A DNA stretch of 64,000 nucleotides from Sepiola atlantica (lineage: Eukaryota > Mollusca > Cephalopoda > Sepiida > Sepiolidae): the NCBI GenBank assembly GCA_963556195.1, contig OY744532.1, positions 104,444,083-104,508,082 on the forward strand, given 5' to 3'. A program made the translations under genes and the position numbers. Below the pieces are notes generated by a model, which had not been told where the DNA came from, ran no database searches, and worked only from the letters and a program-made list of their open reading frames with translations. Positions 46,235 to 57,344 of this stretch are shown one piece after another (the first letter of the stretch is position 1; every line of letters begins with the position of its first letter).

Positions 46235-46612
46235 ATGGCCGTTTCATATGAATATATTAAAAACACTTTAAACCCCCGTGTGGCTAAAACCAAATATGGC
46301 AAGCGCACCTTTTCTAATGATATTAAATATAAAAGTTTAGTTAGTGAAGGTTTTATTATTGCAAAATGTAAATTAGTTGATATGTATACCGATAGTTACG
46401 TTAAACAGTTCAGTTTGTTTACTAAACTAGATGACCCGTGTTCCGGCTTTGCCCGGAAAAGCAGATTAACTCAGAAAATGACATACCCCTTCCATGATTT
46501 ATTGAATTATTTGCGAAACGATAAAATTAAACAGTGTTTGTTAAAAATGTTCGTACTAGTAGACAACGGCGATGTTGCTGTCAACCTAAGCTATGTTTCT
46601 ATTCGGTCCTAA
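46235..46612 (+). CDS. Hypothetical ORF of 125 codons
   Basis: One open frame sits between a minus-strand type B SINE, which ends 10 bases upstream, and a degenerate type A SINE, which begins around its stop. The predicted product is basic and globular-looking (Lys-rich N-terminus, KMTYPFHDLLNYL, one DDPCSGF segment), with no signal peptide, membrane span or motif I recognise. It is longer and less biased than most chance frames here, so a decayed exon or transposon piece is possible. No splice sites or paralogue in the window support it. Coding status uncertain. Confidence 0.25.
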   Translation: MAVSYEYIKNTLNPRVAKTKYGKRTFSNDIKYKSLVSEGFIIAKCKLVDMYTDSYVKQFSLFTKLDDPCSGFARKSRLTQKMTYPFHDLLNYLRNDKIKQCLLKMFVLVDNGDVAVNLSYVSIRS

Positions 46613-46740
46613 GAGGTCCACTCTCCCTGGAATTACTTTCCTTGGGTTAATTTATAAATAATCGCTTGATGCGACTCTACCGGGAAATGCCGACTTGTCC
46701 TTTATAAAACTTCCTGCAGATGAGGTAAATAAATATACCA
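46600..46740 (+). mobile_element. U2-type SINE, type A, fragment (copy A4)
   Basis: GAGGTCCACTCTCCCTGG, GACTCTACCGGGAAATGCCG and the terminal GAGGTAAATAAATA match the type A body in order. The middle is shortened and the head missing. Confidence 0.6.
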
Positions 46741-47164
46741 AAAAGTAAACAATATGATGATGTCGAATCGAATATAAACAATTACCAAAAAATGTATTTT
46801 ATGAGACGGGAATCTGCAACCAATTAATAACGTGTATTTATTTCAATAATAATAATACTTTTTAAAAGGATGAATATGGTCCCACATTAATAAAAGAAAG
46901 AAAACGTATTCGTCGACATGTGTGATTATAATTCTTTTTTGTTTGTTTCTGTTCTTAAACCCCATTCGGTAATTCCAGAATAGAAAAATACATTGTAATT
47001 TGTGTTACGGCTAAGTGATAGTCTGTAGGTAAGCAGTTCCGTGTGATAGGTTCCACGTATAGGAACTTCTGTTTCTGTAAAGGGTGTTTGATTTTAAACA
47101 CACGGTGGAAGAAAAGAAAATTTCATTGCAGTTGTGGTAAAGGACAAGTTCTTGTTGTGAATGT

Positions 47165-47950
47165 TTTACAAAAGATGAAGCATGGATTCAAGAACAGATG
47201 TTTCGCAGTCTTTGCTTCGGACCTTATACGCAAACTTAACTGGCATTTAATGCTACCAAGACGAAGCTATTTTATTTTCAAAATCAGGATAGTTTTTCTG
47301 CTACGGATTGCCATGGTTGAGAGCACTCTTCGCGAGAGTTTGGTATTTAATTTCCTTCGGTCTAACATTGCCAGGTAATATAAATTGTAATAAATATATA
47401 AAAGATACTGCACAATCTGTTGTAAAGTAGGTGGGCTCCTACCACTGCGCTAGAAAACTGCTCACATCTGCCAGTGTCCTATATCTTTACGAAGCCACTA
47501 TCTGTGCATTCAGGAGTAGCGTTTCACATCTGTCTTTCGAATAGGCTGTCAAAAGAGTAGTTAACCTTATAAGTCCCACTATCTACTAAGTATTAGTCCC
47601 TGTCCCGATGTTGCATATATGTACTTTTTGTACAAGTACTTTCACGGAATGTGATCCAATGAACTTGCTGTACTTGTGCTCCCTCAACGTAAGTATCCAC
47701 AATCAATCCGGCTAGCAGAAAATCCCCACCACTTCACTGTAGAAGTCCTCAGATTCCGGAAAGCTTTCTAATCTAATAACTTCTTTCCTCGGATCGCTTG
47801 CCTTTGGAATTCAATCTCGGCTCTGTGTTTCCTCGTCTGTACCAATATGTAGAAATTTAAATATGATGTGAACAAACATCTTGATACACAACTCCCAACT
47901 TAGGATACCCCCTCTATAAATCGAGTCCCTAATTACAGTAGCCCCTACGT
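47165..47950 (+). pseudogene. LINE 3' fragment (jockey/CR1-like)
   Basis: In shifted frames FNATKTKLFYFQNQ matches FNAAKTKLISFNNY of the longer LINE, then a NKYIKDTAQSVVK / ARKLLTSASVLYLYEATI order. The tail ends in GTAGCCCCTACGTCTCAA-like 3' UTR. Many stops. Confidence 0.65.
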
Positions 47951-47954
47951 CTCA

Positions 47955-49785
47955 ATGTTAATATCCTTTGTTTGGGGTTAACAAAAATAAAGAAAAACAT
48001 CAATTTACTTCTAGAATTAAAACAAATAAATGTATTCAGCATTGCCGTTGATCCTATTGTTTTAACCCAAACGAATTGTTCTATTGAATCTGTCTACTTA
48101 TCTAAATACTGTCTCTAGTTTACCAAAATGAATGATCACTCTCTACTTTATTCATGAAAAGATACCTATATAATTATGGAAGGAAATAATTGCCTATGAT
48201 AGTGTAATCTATATATTCCAGCAAGATTTCGCAACATAAATACGTACTAATTTGTTACGGAAATATGGTTGTTGTATATCATTTTCAAAGGTTAATCAAC
48301 TGATTATTTAAATCGGTATTAAAGACATGGATTAAAAATGGGGAATAAAGCGAGAAAATTCCGCGCATGTAAGTTTGTCAACACCAGCTCCCGTTAACAC
48401 AGGACCTGACTAATAATGATAGAGCAATAGTAAAAAATATAATATACTTATTTCGAGAAAATAAAACCGGATTTCCTGATAGAAGACCCTAATAAGTTAT
48501 CTGCTTATGAGCTTAACAAATAATTAACTCTCTCTTTGTATTTTCCTTGCACCCCCCCCCTTTATACGTTTCTTCGTTTCTGCAGTTTCACTAATAACGC
48601 TAACATAGTAGTGACAATGTCAGATAAATTTATTCCCTATTACCTATCCCTGTTATCTTTACTTAAACACTATTTTCTCTTTCCTTTCTTCTCCTGACGT
48701 TTCTTTTCTCGACATTCACTCCTTTTTACGAGTTAACTAATTCCTGATATTAGTGTCACGTATTTATTTCTATTTTTTTTATTTTTTAAAAACTTTATAT
48801 CCTCATTGGTAATGCTAGTTCAGTATTATTATATTGTACTAATGCTCAGACAAAGTGACAAACACTGTTATCCAGAACACCTGTAAACTATACTAGTCCA
48901 TTTTAATATAAAGCGATATTTGTATACTCTATGACTTGTCTTAATCTTTTTAACTCACTTTTCCTCGCTCGTGTTTATTCTGCGGGCTTCATCTTGTCAC
49001 TCACGATTCGTTTTTCTGTTTTTATGTAACACATTAACAACGGTTGTCTTATGGTCACCTTAAGATCCACATCTCATATTCATGTCACAATTCATGTAAT
49101 AATTTGATTCTTTAAAACCATTTAATAGTCTTAGAACTCGTACGTCGGTCATTGGTTGTGCTGCTTTCGGTAATAAACAGTTGTCGATGAGTGCGTGTAT
49201 ACAACTTGCTGTCGCAATAGTCTGCTGCAACAACGGCTGTCTGACATGCTTTTTATAATAACGGACAATAATGAATTCGACAACAACATGTTTTGGATTC
49301 TGAAATCTTTACTGAGTCCCTCAGCCAATTACATTACAACGAACCTGGTCGAAAATGGAGAGAGTACGTTAATTATATGTTAAGCGTATTGTGTAATTAT
49401 AGTATCGTTTTATAAGACTATGTTTAATGAGTGTGATCGCTTGGTCGCTCCTAACCTAAATATCATCCTAGAATACTGTCAGCTCAAAATATGTGGCATC
49501 CGTTCACTTTACCGGCTTCCTGTTGTCACTGTATTGATGTATCATAACTACTGACCTCTTAATAACCCCTACCTGCAATATTTCCAATTTTTAAATATAA
49601 TCGCCAACATATGTCTCCACTAATATGAACTAGTTAATATCTACTAACAAACGTATCCACATCAATATTAAACACATACGCCTATAAAACCCATTGTCAC
49701 TAATGGTTTAGTGTTTTATACTGTTCAGGAGAGATGGAGACAGCATATATGTTATTCGTGACATCAATAACTATAAATAGTCTGA
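47955..49785. other. Unassigned stretch
   Basis: AT-rich, no coding family recognised. A C9 run occurs near 48552. Confidence 0.4.
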
Positions 49786-49789
49786 TTTT

Positions 49790-50350
49790 CATAAATAGAT
49801 GCTTGTAACTATAGACTGCTATACAGAAGATAGGCTCCCTCTTCGGGTTTAGAAAATTTCTCAAACAAGTCAGTACTATATATTTCTACAAAGTTACCGT
49901 CCGCCCATGTATGGAATACTGTTACCACATCTGGGCTGGTGCACCAACCGCTAGCCCATCTCATTTGAACAAAGTGCGATAGAGATATCTAACCTAATAA
50001 ATCTCGCAGTGTCTGACAAGCCCCAGCCCATGTTTAATCGCCGCAGAGTTGCATCCTTGTGATTGTTTTATAAATACTTCCACGGAATGTGCCTCGATGA
50101 ACGTACTGCACTTTACCCCGACCCACCAAAATACCTGCTCAATTACACTCTATTTTATGGTGGTCCTTATATGTCCAAAGATGTTCTACTCCGATAGCTT
50201 CTTTTCTCATACCGCTTGCCTTTGGAATTCATTTCCTGTTCCCTGTTTTCCGTACAGTGCTAACATGCATAGATTTAAATGTAATGTATACAAACATCTT
50301 GTTGCCCAAATCCACACTAGAATTGTCTCTACATTAAAGCTGGCACCTAC
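49790..50350 (+). pseudogene. LINE 3' fragment (jockey/CR1-like)
   Basis: GSLFGFRKFLKQVSTIYFYK and VTVRPCMEYCYHIWAGAPTA (49825-49950) match the post-RT block of the longer LINE, followed by LFYKYFHGMCLDE in another frame and a MHRFKCNVYKHL block at 50264-50300. 5'-truncated and frameshifted. Confidence 0.75.
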
Positions 50351-50397
50351 CTCCGTAATCCCCTACGCTTAAGTGGTATAATGCAATGTTCCTATTT

Positions 50398-50592
50398 AAT
50401 TGCCTGCCCAGGTAGACAGAGTTATACACAATGGCGGTTTTCAATGGGGAGAAAATCCAGCTCCCCAAAAGGGTCACTCTGAATAAAAACAACAATTGAA
50501 ATTAAAAGATGTCTCCTTCACTTACCGAGGAGAGATGAAAGATGAAGTAAAGTATAACAACATATACTACACTTTGCTCCTAGCTAAAATGA
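50398..50592 (-). mobile_element. U2-derived SINE, type B (copy B4)
   Basis: The minus-strand head TTTTAGCTAGGAGCAAAGTG then TAGTATATG is U2-like with several changes. The body contains TTTTGGGGAGCTGGATTTTC (minus strand). Confidence 0.6.
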
Positions 50593-50695
50593 TTATTTTT
50601 ATTGGGGGGGTGAATAAAAGGGGAAAAATACGTATTTCATAAGTTAAAATGTTATTTCGTTTCATCATATTAGGATCACGAATGACATCATATCT

Positions 50696-51300
50696 ATTAT
50701 TAACTTGCCCTTCAACGAGGGCAGAGTTAGATGCAAGGTCGGTTTTTAATGTGGGAAAGATCTTGCTCACCACAAAGAGGAAGTACAGGGTGGGCAAAAA
50801 TAAGGGTCCTATTTTTAAAAATTCATAACTTTTTTATTTATTGATTTTTTTTTATTTTTTTTTAGAATAAGTAAAGGACCCCTTCCGAAGCAAGCATGAG
50901 CCGTATTAGCCCTAAGGAACGTACCCTCATTTAGAAAACATTATTTTTGCTTAAAAAACTCAAAACAGTGTAAAAAACAATACTTTAGTTTTTGTAAGTT
51001 TTAAGAAGTGTTTTTCGGCTAAAATTTGTTTTGTTTATTTCAAAAAATCTCGGAAGGGTCAGTCTACACACACATAAAGTTTGGTGAGTTTAACTTTTAT
51101 TTTGTGGAAGTTATTCAAATTCAAGTTATTCAAATTTAAAGATAGGACACTTATTTTGGCCCACCCTGTATAAGTTGAGACAAATATAAAAATTGCCTCA
51201 GTCAAGAAATATTTCTCGTTGACTTACTGAGGACAGAAAAGATTAAGTGTAGTTTCAGAACTGATACAACACTTTGCTCCTAGTCAAAAGGGCATGTGTT
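50696..51300 (-). mobile_element. U2-derived SINE, type B, split by a MITE (copy B5)
   Basis: The distal half (50696-50785: CCCTTCAACGAGGGCAGAGT, GGTCGGTTTTTAATGTGG) and the head half (51169-51300: CTTACTGAGGACAGAAAA, CACTTTGCTCCTAGTCAAAA) are two parts of one copy. They are separated by the MITE at 50786-51168. Confidence 0.7.
50786..51168 (+). mobile_element. MITE, CAGGGTGGGC family (copy 3)
   Basis: 383 bp, same orientation as copy 1 and nearly identical to it. TA on each side (50784-50785 and 51169-51170). Inserted into SINE B5. Confidence 0.95.
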
Positions 51301-51304
51301 CACC

Positions 51305-52170
51305 ATAGTCTTTGACTAGGATCGTTTCGTGTTCCTCAAATCTATTTCAGCCAGTATTTACTTAATAACGCACACTTATTGATAACGACTGTAAGCCATT
51401 TATTTATTGCTTCCTTTGTTTCTATTGTTTATTTTATTTGTATTGATTCACTTAATTCAATACAACCGCTACCTTACCAACATGAATAAACAATAAGAAC
51501 TAACTTGGTTGGTTATCGACCTCCTGTGTAAAGAAAGTTCCAGCTAGCTGCACACCTTGCGCGCCAATTGTCGAAACCGACACATTCTCATAAACTGGAG
51601 GCCAGTGAAAAGGAAAGAATACATAACGTTTAAAGTTAACGACTGAAGAGACGCTAGTAAAAACATTAGGAAAGAAGAAAATTAAGATATTTTAGAGGGA
51701 GGATATGTAACAGATATTGCTCGTAGTTTTCTTTGATTAGGTTCCATGAGAGACATTTCGCAATATATAATATACTATCGAGGTGTGTGCCCCGGCATTA
51801 CCCGGGGAACTTAAGGCAACCAAGAATGGTAACCACCAGAAATAAATTGATCGAAAAGAGTCGGGAAAAAACTTTTCGCCTAAAATACTAAGCCCTTTTA
51901 ACTATATAAAATACTTATAGATAGTCATTTGATGACAGGGGTACGCCTTGAATTGCTTGTTGGCCTTGATGTGTGTATTTATATCGGGAGTCTATTAAAA
52001 TCTAACAAAAGCATAAAATGTTTAACTTATTTACGAACGAACCGAAATGCATCATGGTGGAATTTAATTCTTTGCTGCACACTCACTGATTATTTACTTG
52101 GCTCGGTGTGTGTATATTTGGTGGGCTATTACGTATGAAGAAATTATTAGAGAGTGCCAACTACGAAACT
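51305..52170. other. Unassigned stretch
   Basis: A GC patch GCCCCGGCATTACCCGGGGA at 51789 forms a small inverted repeat. No gene recognised. Confidence 0.35.
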
Positions 52171-52174
52171 AAGA

Positions 52175-52180
<6 letters not shown>

Positions 52181-52231
<51 letters not shown>

Positions 52232-52238
52232 ATGACAT

Positions 52239-52300
<62 letters not shown>

Positions 52301-52312
52301 ATGTCATACAAT
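52181..52312. repeat. (TA)n with long palindrome
   Basis: ATTGTATGACATTATATATA at 52227 and its reverse complement ending at 52312 flank a TA run: 26-base arms, perfect as far as visible. Confidence 0.9.
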
Positions 52313-52319
52313 TATGTTC

Positions 52320-52910
52320 TGATTAGCAATTCGAGTCGGCGGCTTTTGGGGATTTTTTTTAGATACTACCCATCTATCGGCGGCTGAACTAATGGTATAT
52401 CGCAGGAAAAAATATCACGAGGTGCCTCATTATTTTTTATAATTTTAATTTTAGAAAATCTATCATATAAAACAAAATCGTCGGATGTTATTGTTAATGG
52501 ATGTCCAGTGCAAATACAAACGCACAGACGTTATTTTTAAGAACTCTAATACAAACTGGATACCACGGTAATCTGTTACTAGATTACAAATTATTTGATC
52601 ATGGTATAGGGCTTTGTTTTTATGGAATTTTTTCTAGAAAATGCATAGAAGAAGGCATGAAGCCACTTGATGTAAGCAATTTAAAAGAACGTAAAATGAT
52701 TAACGCAATGACCTTAGACTTCCAATAGAAACAAGGCTATAGATAGGAGGAAAACAGTCATCAAGAAAAGAGCTTCACAAGTCCGCACTTCTTGGAAAAT
52801 AGCTACTGGAATATGAAGATTATCACAACCTGAACAGCTAATTGATGACGAATACTAAATAAACAAGTAAAACGAACTGAAACAAAAGACGCAGGTAATA
52901 AATCAGGCAA
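52320..52910. other. Unassigned stretch
   Basis: A 75-codon ORF (52501-52728, plus strand) with a composition closer to real protein than most chance frames, but no motif I recognise. Confidence 0.3.
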
Positions 52911-52914
52911 TCCT

Positions 52915-53185
52915 AAAGACTACATGCCAGAATAGTAGTTATAAAAGAGATTAGCGACGTCACGTCTGTGCGATAGAGGGTGTACAGAAAAACAAAGGGT
53001 GCGGCCAACCAAATTATATGTACGCTTATGAAACATAGGAAGACCCCTCATAAGGGATAGAGATATATAACAACAGTGCTCTATACAAGATATGATAGTA
53101 GATTTATAGAGATAGACAATCGCATCAGATGTTAGAAAACGATTGAAGCGATTGAGAGAACCGACTTTACAGGAAGTAGAAGAAT
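52915..53185 (-). pseudogene. LINE 3' fragment, second subfamily
   Basis: Minus strand: CKVGSLNRFNRFLTSDAIVY then LYKSTIISCIEHCCYI, and PLSHRRDVANLFYNYYSGM, with the usual spacing of the post-RT block. The middle (GAS…LDKVQ) is partly frameshifted. It differs in wording from the 22.7-25.7 kb subfamily. Confidence 0.7.
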
Positions 53186-53394
53186 AGCATTCCTTGGCAG
53201 ACAAGCACCACATGTAGATATACATATTTATTTTCTAATAGTTTATTATGTTACTAGTATGTTTCTGGTATGTTACTATATTATGTTACTATACCATATT
53301 ACTATAGCCGAAAAAGTTGAAAATTATCAATTACTTTGTATATTTCGTAACTCTCTTGGCTTAACGATCGAGATCAATCTTACATAGCCTATGA

Positions 53395-53600
53395 CACTAC
53401 ATGTTAGGGAAGGTGACTGAAGACCTGGGTGTTCCAAGTTCGAATCCAGTCAGTTCCACAGTACCACTTTCACTTAGGGATGTTGGCAACCTTCTCGTGG
53501 TCCTTCATGTAAGTACCCGATGTCTTTTCAGAAAGATTTCTAACTAGAAAAACATCGGCCAATACCAGAATCATCTGATTCACACGAAAGGAGAAGACTA
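53395..53600 (+). other. Possible tRNA-like SINE remnant
   Basis: CCAAGTTCGAATCCAGTCAG at 53437 contains a B-box-like AGTTCGAATCC, with no second copy in the window. Weak call. Confidence 0.3.
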
Positions 53601-53604
53601 AATG

Positions 53605-54755
53605 TTACATGGCCTATATGCATGCCAATTATGCTTGGAATCTTTGAACTCTTAAACTTTATTAACTAGAATAATTTCGTTTGTTATTTGTGTTATGGTA
53701 TGTTACCACGATGTCACCTTATTTTCTTAACCTTAAAAATAAAATTACACCACGATGTATTGGGGGGGGGGGCATTTGTAAATTAACATTCTCCTCTGAC
53801 CCCACACACACCTAAAAATGAGATTCTACTTTTTGGGGGCGATTGTTTTATTTTCGCGCCATATTAACGTTTTAGATAGTTAACAATTATAATACCACTA
53901 AACCTAAGTTCGAGTGGATGCCAGAATACGTTAGCGTAGGGTTAAGTTAAAGAGACCGTAACAGATGTGTTAATAATATTTAATTAGAGAAAGAATGTTT
54001 TAAAAGTAATTTAGCATTCACAATGTCATTCACTGCGAACATGATAACAATAGAAAAATAGGAACAAAAATAAGATCTGCTATGGATGAATTGAAATTAT
54101 ATGGTACAAATACGTGCTATGAACAAGTTAATATCGGTTACAAAATGGACTCGTAATGGTTAAGAGGAGACATATACAAATCGAAGTATTTTTGTTAAGA
54201 ATGTTCAATAGCACCGAACTCTGTTCAGTAGATTCCGAGACGATAATGAACACGGAAATGAAACAGAGAAATAAAGAAAAAAAAACTACACAAGAAACAC
54301 ATAGCTTCGCAGACAAAGAGAGTTTGAATTACCTACTGGAGAGTTTGAATTATTTACTAGACACACTCATCGATTGTCTTCGGTCTCTATACAAGGGTTT
54401 CATAAGAGAACATTACATGAGGATATTTCACCCTACAAGTAAACCCTGATCAAATATTCAAAATAAAATAGTATTCAAAGACCAAATAAGATCCCTATTC
54501 GACATAGATATTAACTTGTTCATCCAGATAATGGGGCACCTTCTACAAATAATCTTACCTCAAGTAATAGAACTTAGCTGGATACACCACTAGATAAGAT
54601 GAATTATTTTCCTGAAATCCGGTAAGATCAAGATACCAAAAGAAAGATATACTGTAACACAGTAAACTGGTAAATTAGGGAGAGGAAAATTAATGTTATT
54701 CACTTCTTTACTAACTCAATGCTTTAGAGGTAGAGAAGAATCTTAATTAAACACT
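53605..54755. other. Unassigned stretch
   Basis: A G10 run at 53761. A 97-codon ORF (54156-54449) contains a short internal duplication (GAGAGTTTGAATTA twice). No family recognised. Confidence 0.35.
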
Positions 54756-54756
54756 G

Positions 54757-54759
<3 letters not shown>

Positions 54760-54851
<92 letters not shown>

Positions 54852-54852
54852 A
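54760..54852. repeat. (TA)n then (TG)n
   Basis: Compound microsatellite. Confidence 0.95.
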
Positions 54853-54859
54853 TCTCATA

Positions 54860-55480
54860 TAGAAACTAAGTGGTAGCTCTAGGAAGGGGCCCCCTTGATT
54901 TGTAAGAGCTTACTGAAGTAAAATGGAACCAAAAACAGGAATAGAATTCTTAAATTATTGTTTATAGCCTAGAAATCTAAAATAAAGTTACAACTTTCAC
55001 CAAACGCATTATTATTTAATTTTCTAGACGTCTGTATACTTTTAACGTTCTTAGACTGTTTTCAGGTTTTTCTCTGAATTTCTTGCTATAACATTTCATT
55101 GTTGAAGCACCAAGAAAAGCTAAACTGGCGTTACACTTTTGGGGGCGATCGCTTATGAAAAGATATTAAAAGAATGACTTACCCTGTCAGTAACACAAGT
55201 CTGGCGATGTGGGAGTTGACACTTGGGTATAGGTTAGTAGTAGGGTAAGTCAATGTTTTAAGTATATTTTAAGGAATGAAGAACCAACAATAACAGCCAT
55301 TTTGTTTTTTTATGTGTAAAAACCGAGAGCTTTAAACAACTTTTCATTTTGAAATTTAAAAAAAAAAAAAATGACAACAGTTTCATAACATCAAAAGTGT
55401 ACATGTCGGGAGCGAATTCAATTTTAATGCATTTAGTAAAAGTTATTTTAGCTGCCGATAACGTGTTAAAATCATCACAT
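54860..55480. other. Unassigned stretch
   Basis: No gene or repeat recognised. Confidence 0.4.
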
Positions 55481-55487
55481 TTAAAAT

Positions 55488-55641
55488 TAGCCGTGTGGTT
55501 AAGGCGTCGGATTTGAGTTGTAAAATACTCTTAATCCTGGGTTTCGAATCGCATGACTGGTAGTGAATAGTTATGTCTCTATGCTGATGAGTCCCGATTA
55601 TTTAAGGACGAAACGTATACGTACAAATAAACAATAACAAA

Positions 55642-55680
<39 letters not shown>
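55488..55680 (+). mobile_element. tRNA-Leu-like SINE carrying a hammerhead ribozyme (copy 2)
   Basis: The head AGCCGTGTGGTTAAGGCGTC has an A-box like that of tRNA-Leu (GTGGTTAAGGCG). It is followed by a long variable-arm-like segment and a B-box-like GGGTTTCGAATC at 55539-55550. Then come the GTAGTGAATAG linker, the hammerhead core and a tail of ATT/TTA repeats (55645-55672), the usual 3' end of a SINE. Confidence 0.8.
55570..55638 (+). ncRNA. Hammerhead ribozyme (type I layout)
   Basis: CTGATGA lies at 55584-55590. Helix II is GTCC (55591-55594) with GGAC (55606-55609), loop CGATTATTTAA. GAAA is at 55610-55613. Helix III is A55613-T55622, C55614-G55621, G55615-C55620 with a 4-base loop. H17 is A55623, so cleavage is predicted after 55623. 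Helix I starts G55583-C55624 and T55582-A55625; then, after an internal loop, GTTAT (55570-55574) pairs with ATAAC (55634-55638). All invariant core positions match the consensus. Confidence 0.88.
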
Positions 55681-55682
<2 letters not shown>

Positions 55683-55687
55683 TATTA

Positions 55688-55868
55688 ATGGATTGAATGG
55701 CATAATAAAATGAGAAATTAGTCATATTTTATTAAAGTTCAAGTTGTGTTAAGGACGCAATATCACTCCTTGACTTTGAAGTCTAATCAAATTTGATTAA
55801 TTTCTCATTTTCTTATGTCATTAAATCCATAAATAGTAGTGCTCTATACACTATATTGAGCTTTGCTT
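55688..55868. mobile_element. Terminal-hairpin element (copy 3 of 3)
   Basis: Arms 55688-55723 and 55795-55830 (about 32 of 36 paired) are followed, after a short spacer, by GCTCTATACACTATATTGAG, a variant of the tag found after the hairpins at 27.3 and 29.4 kb. Confidence 0.6.
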
Positions 55869-55920
55869 TTATCTTGATGGTCTACTAGTTAAATATATTA
55901 TTTATATCTTTAAAGTACCA

Positions 55921-55924
55921 TCTT

Positions 55925-56015
<91 letters not shown>
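55921..56015. repeat. (CT)n, (TA)n, (TG)n compound microsatellite
   Basis: Three adjacent dinucleotide runs. Confidence 0.95.
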
Positions 56016-56019
56016 TACG

Positions 56020-56600
56020 ATTTTTGGGGTGTTAACTCTACTGCATGATTACCATAGAAATAGACTTTATTTATAAAGACGCACATGTTTCCTTTCTAAG
56101 TGATTATTATGTAACTATAACATTGAATTCGATTTTTTTGTTATTACCGGATCATTCACGTTTTTTTCAGCTTGTGATAATGTTCTGAAAGCTACCTAGA
56201 GGCGAGTGAAGAAGTCACTTTGTATTTTTTTGTACAGACATTATCAAGTCAGAAAAGTTATTTCCAAAAGATGAAGATAGAATACGTTCTGCCTGCAAGG
56301 AGAAAGGTCTCTTATATCTTTGCCGGGTCAACATCAGCTACAAAAATAAGGTAGACTGCCGACAGGTAATCCGTATATAAACGGCAGGTAATTTTCTTTT
56401 TTGCCTCTTCCAACGCATAGAAATATGTAAATTATGGAAAAAGACACATACGCATCAATATACTGCTGACAAAAAGGGTATATACATTCCAAAAGTTGAA
56501 CAATGAATCAGGTTTATTAAGCATTAACAGAAATATTTTGGTAGCCTGTATAATGAACTAGGTGGAGTATCGGTCGATGCACGATAAATATAGTATGATA
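56020..56600. other. Unassigned stretch
   Basis: No gene or repeat recognised. Confidence 0.4.
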
Positions 56601-56614
56601 TAAGAATTCTGCAC

Positions 56615-56775
56615 GTAGTAGTAGTAGTAGTAATAGAAGTAGTAGTAGTAGTAATAGTAGTATAGTAGTAGTAGTAGTATAAATTTGCCTTCTATCATAT
56701 TTGCTACGGCCACTAATAACTATGTTACTACTAATCCGACTACTACTAATAAAGAGACTACTACTACAACTAATT
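56615..56775. repeat. (GTA)n followed by (ACT)n
   Basis: GTA/GTAATA trinucleotide repeat to 56690, then its complement-like ACT/CTA repeat from about 56710. Ends just before the large transposon. Confidence 0.85.
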
Positions 56776-56796
56776 AAGGAGAGTAGAAAGTGACTA

Positions 56797-57093
56797 TAGT
56801 CCAGGCAAAATAAGGTTCGACTTGGAACAAATTGCAACAGAATTTTTTTCACCACCAGGCATTCCCATGAGGTGTCTAGAACATCATACTAAAAGTCCTA
56901 AGAAATCAACGTTGAGGAAATATGTCTAATTTGCATAAATCCAAGATGGCCGTCAATTTTCGATAATTTGCCACATCTCCGTATTTAGATGCCATAATTG
57001 AGTGATTTGAAGTGCTAAAATGGTGTTTTTGAACACAAAGATTTACGTGGAATAGGTTACATTTTTATTGGATAAAGAATTTATAGCCAAAAA
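56797..57093 (+). repeat. Left terminal inverted repeat
   Basis: Runs from TAGTCCAGGC to TTATAGCCAAAAA. Matches the reverse complement of 61991-62296 with scattered substitutions and one ~9-base length difference near the tip. Contains CCAAGATGGCCGTCAATTTT, mirrored as AAAATTGGCGGCCATCTTGG on the right. Confidence 0.95.
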
Positions 57094-57292
57094 TCCAATA
57101 TGGCCAAAAAATATTGAAAAATGTTCATATGCGTGGTATCCGAAACATAGGCAAACTGAAATGTGACTGTTTTGCTGCCTCATGTGACTAACTCTTGACT
57201 AACTTTATATTACAACTTTATTATAACTTACTAACTCTTGACTAACTTTATATTATAACTTTTTATATTTAACTATTTATTTTATAACTTTA

Positions 57293-57317
57293 TATATTAT
57301 TTTTGTTTCTATTCCAG
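57293..57317 (+). promoter_or_regulatory. Possible 3' splice acceptor before the transposase start
   Basis: TTATTTTTGTTTCTATTCCAG is a good pyrimidine tract with AG at 57316-57317, 28 bases before the ATG at 57345. It could end a 5' UTR intron. No donor is assigned. Inference only. Confidence 0.3.
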
Positions 57318-57344
57318 GGTAATTAATCTGAGATTCAGCAAACA

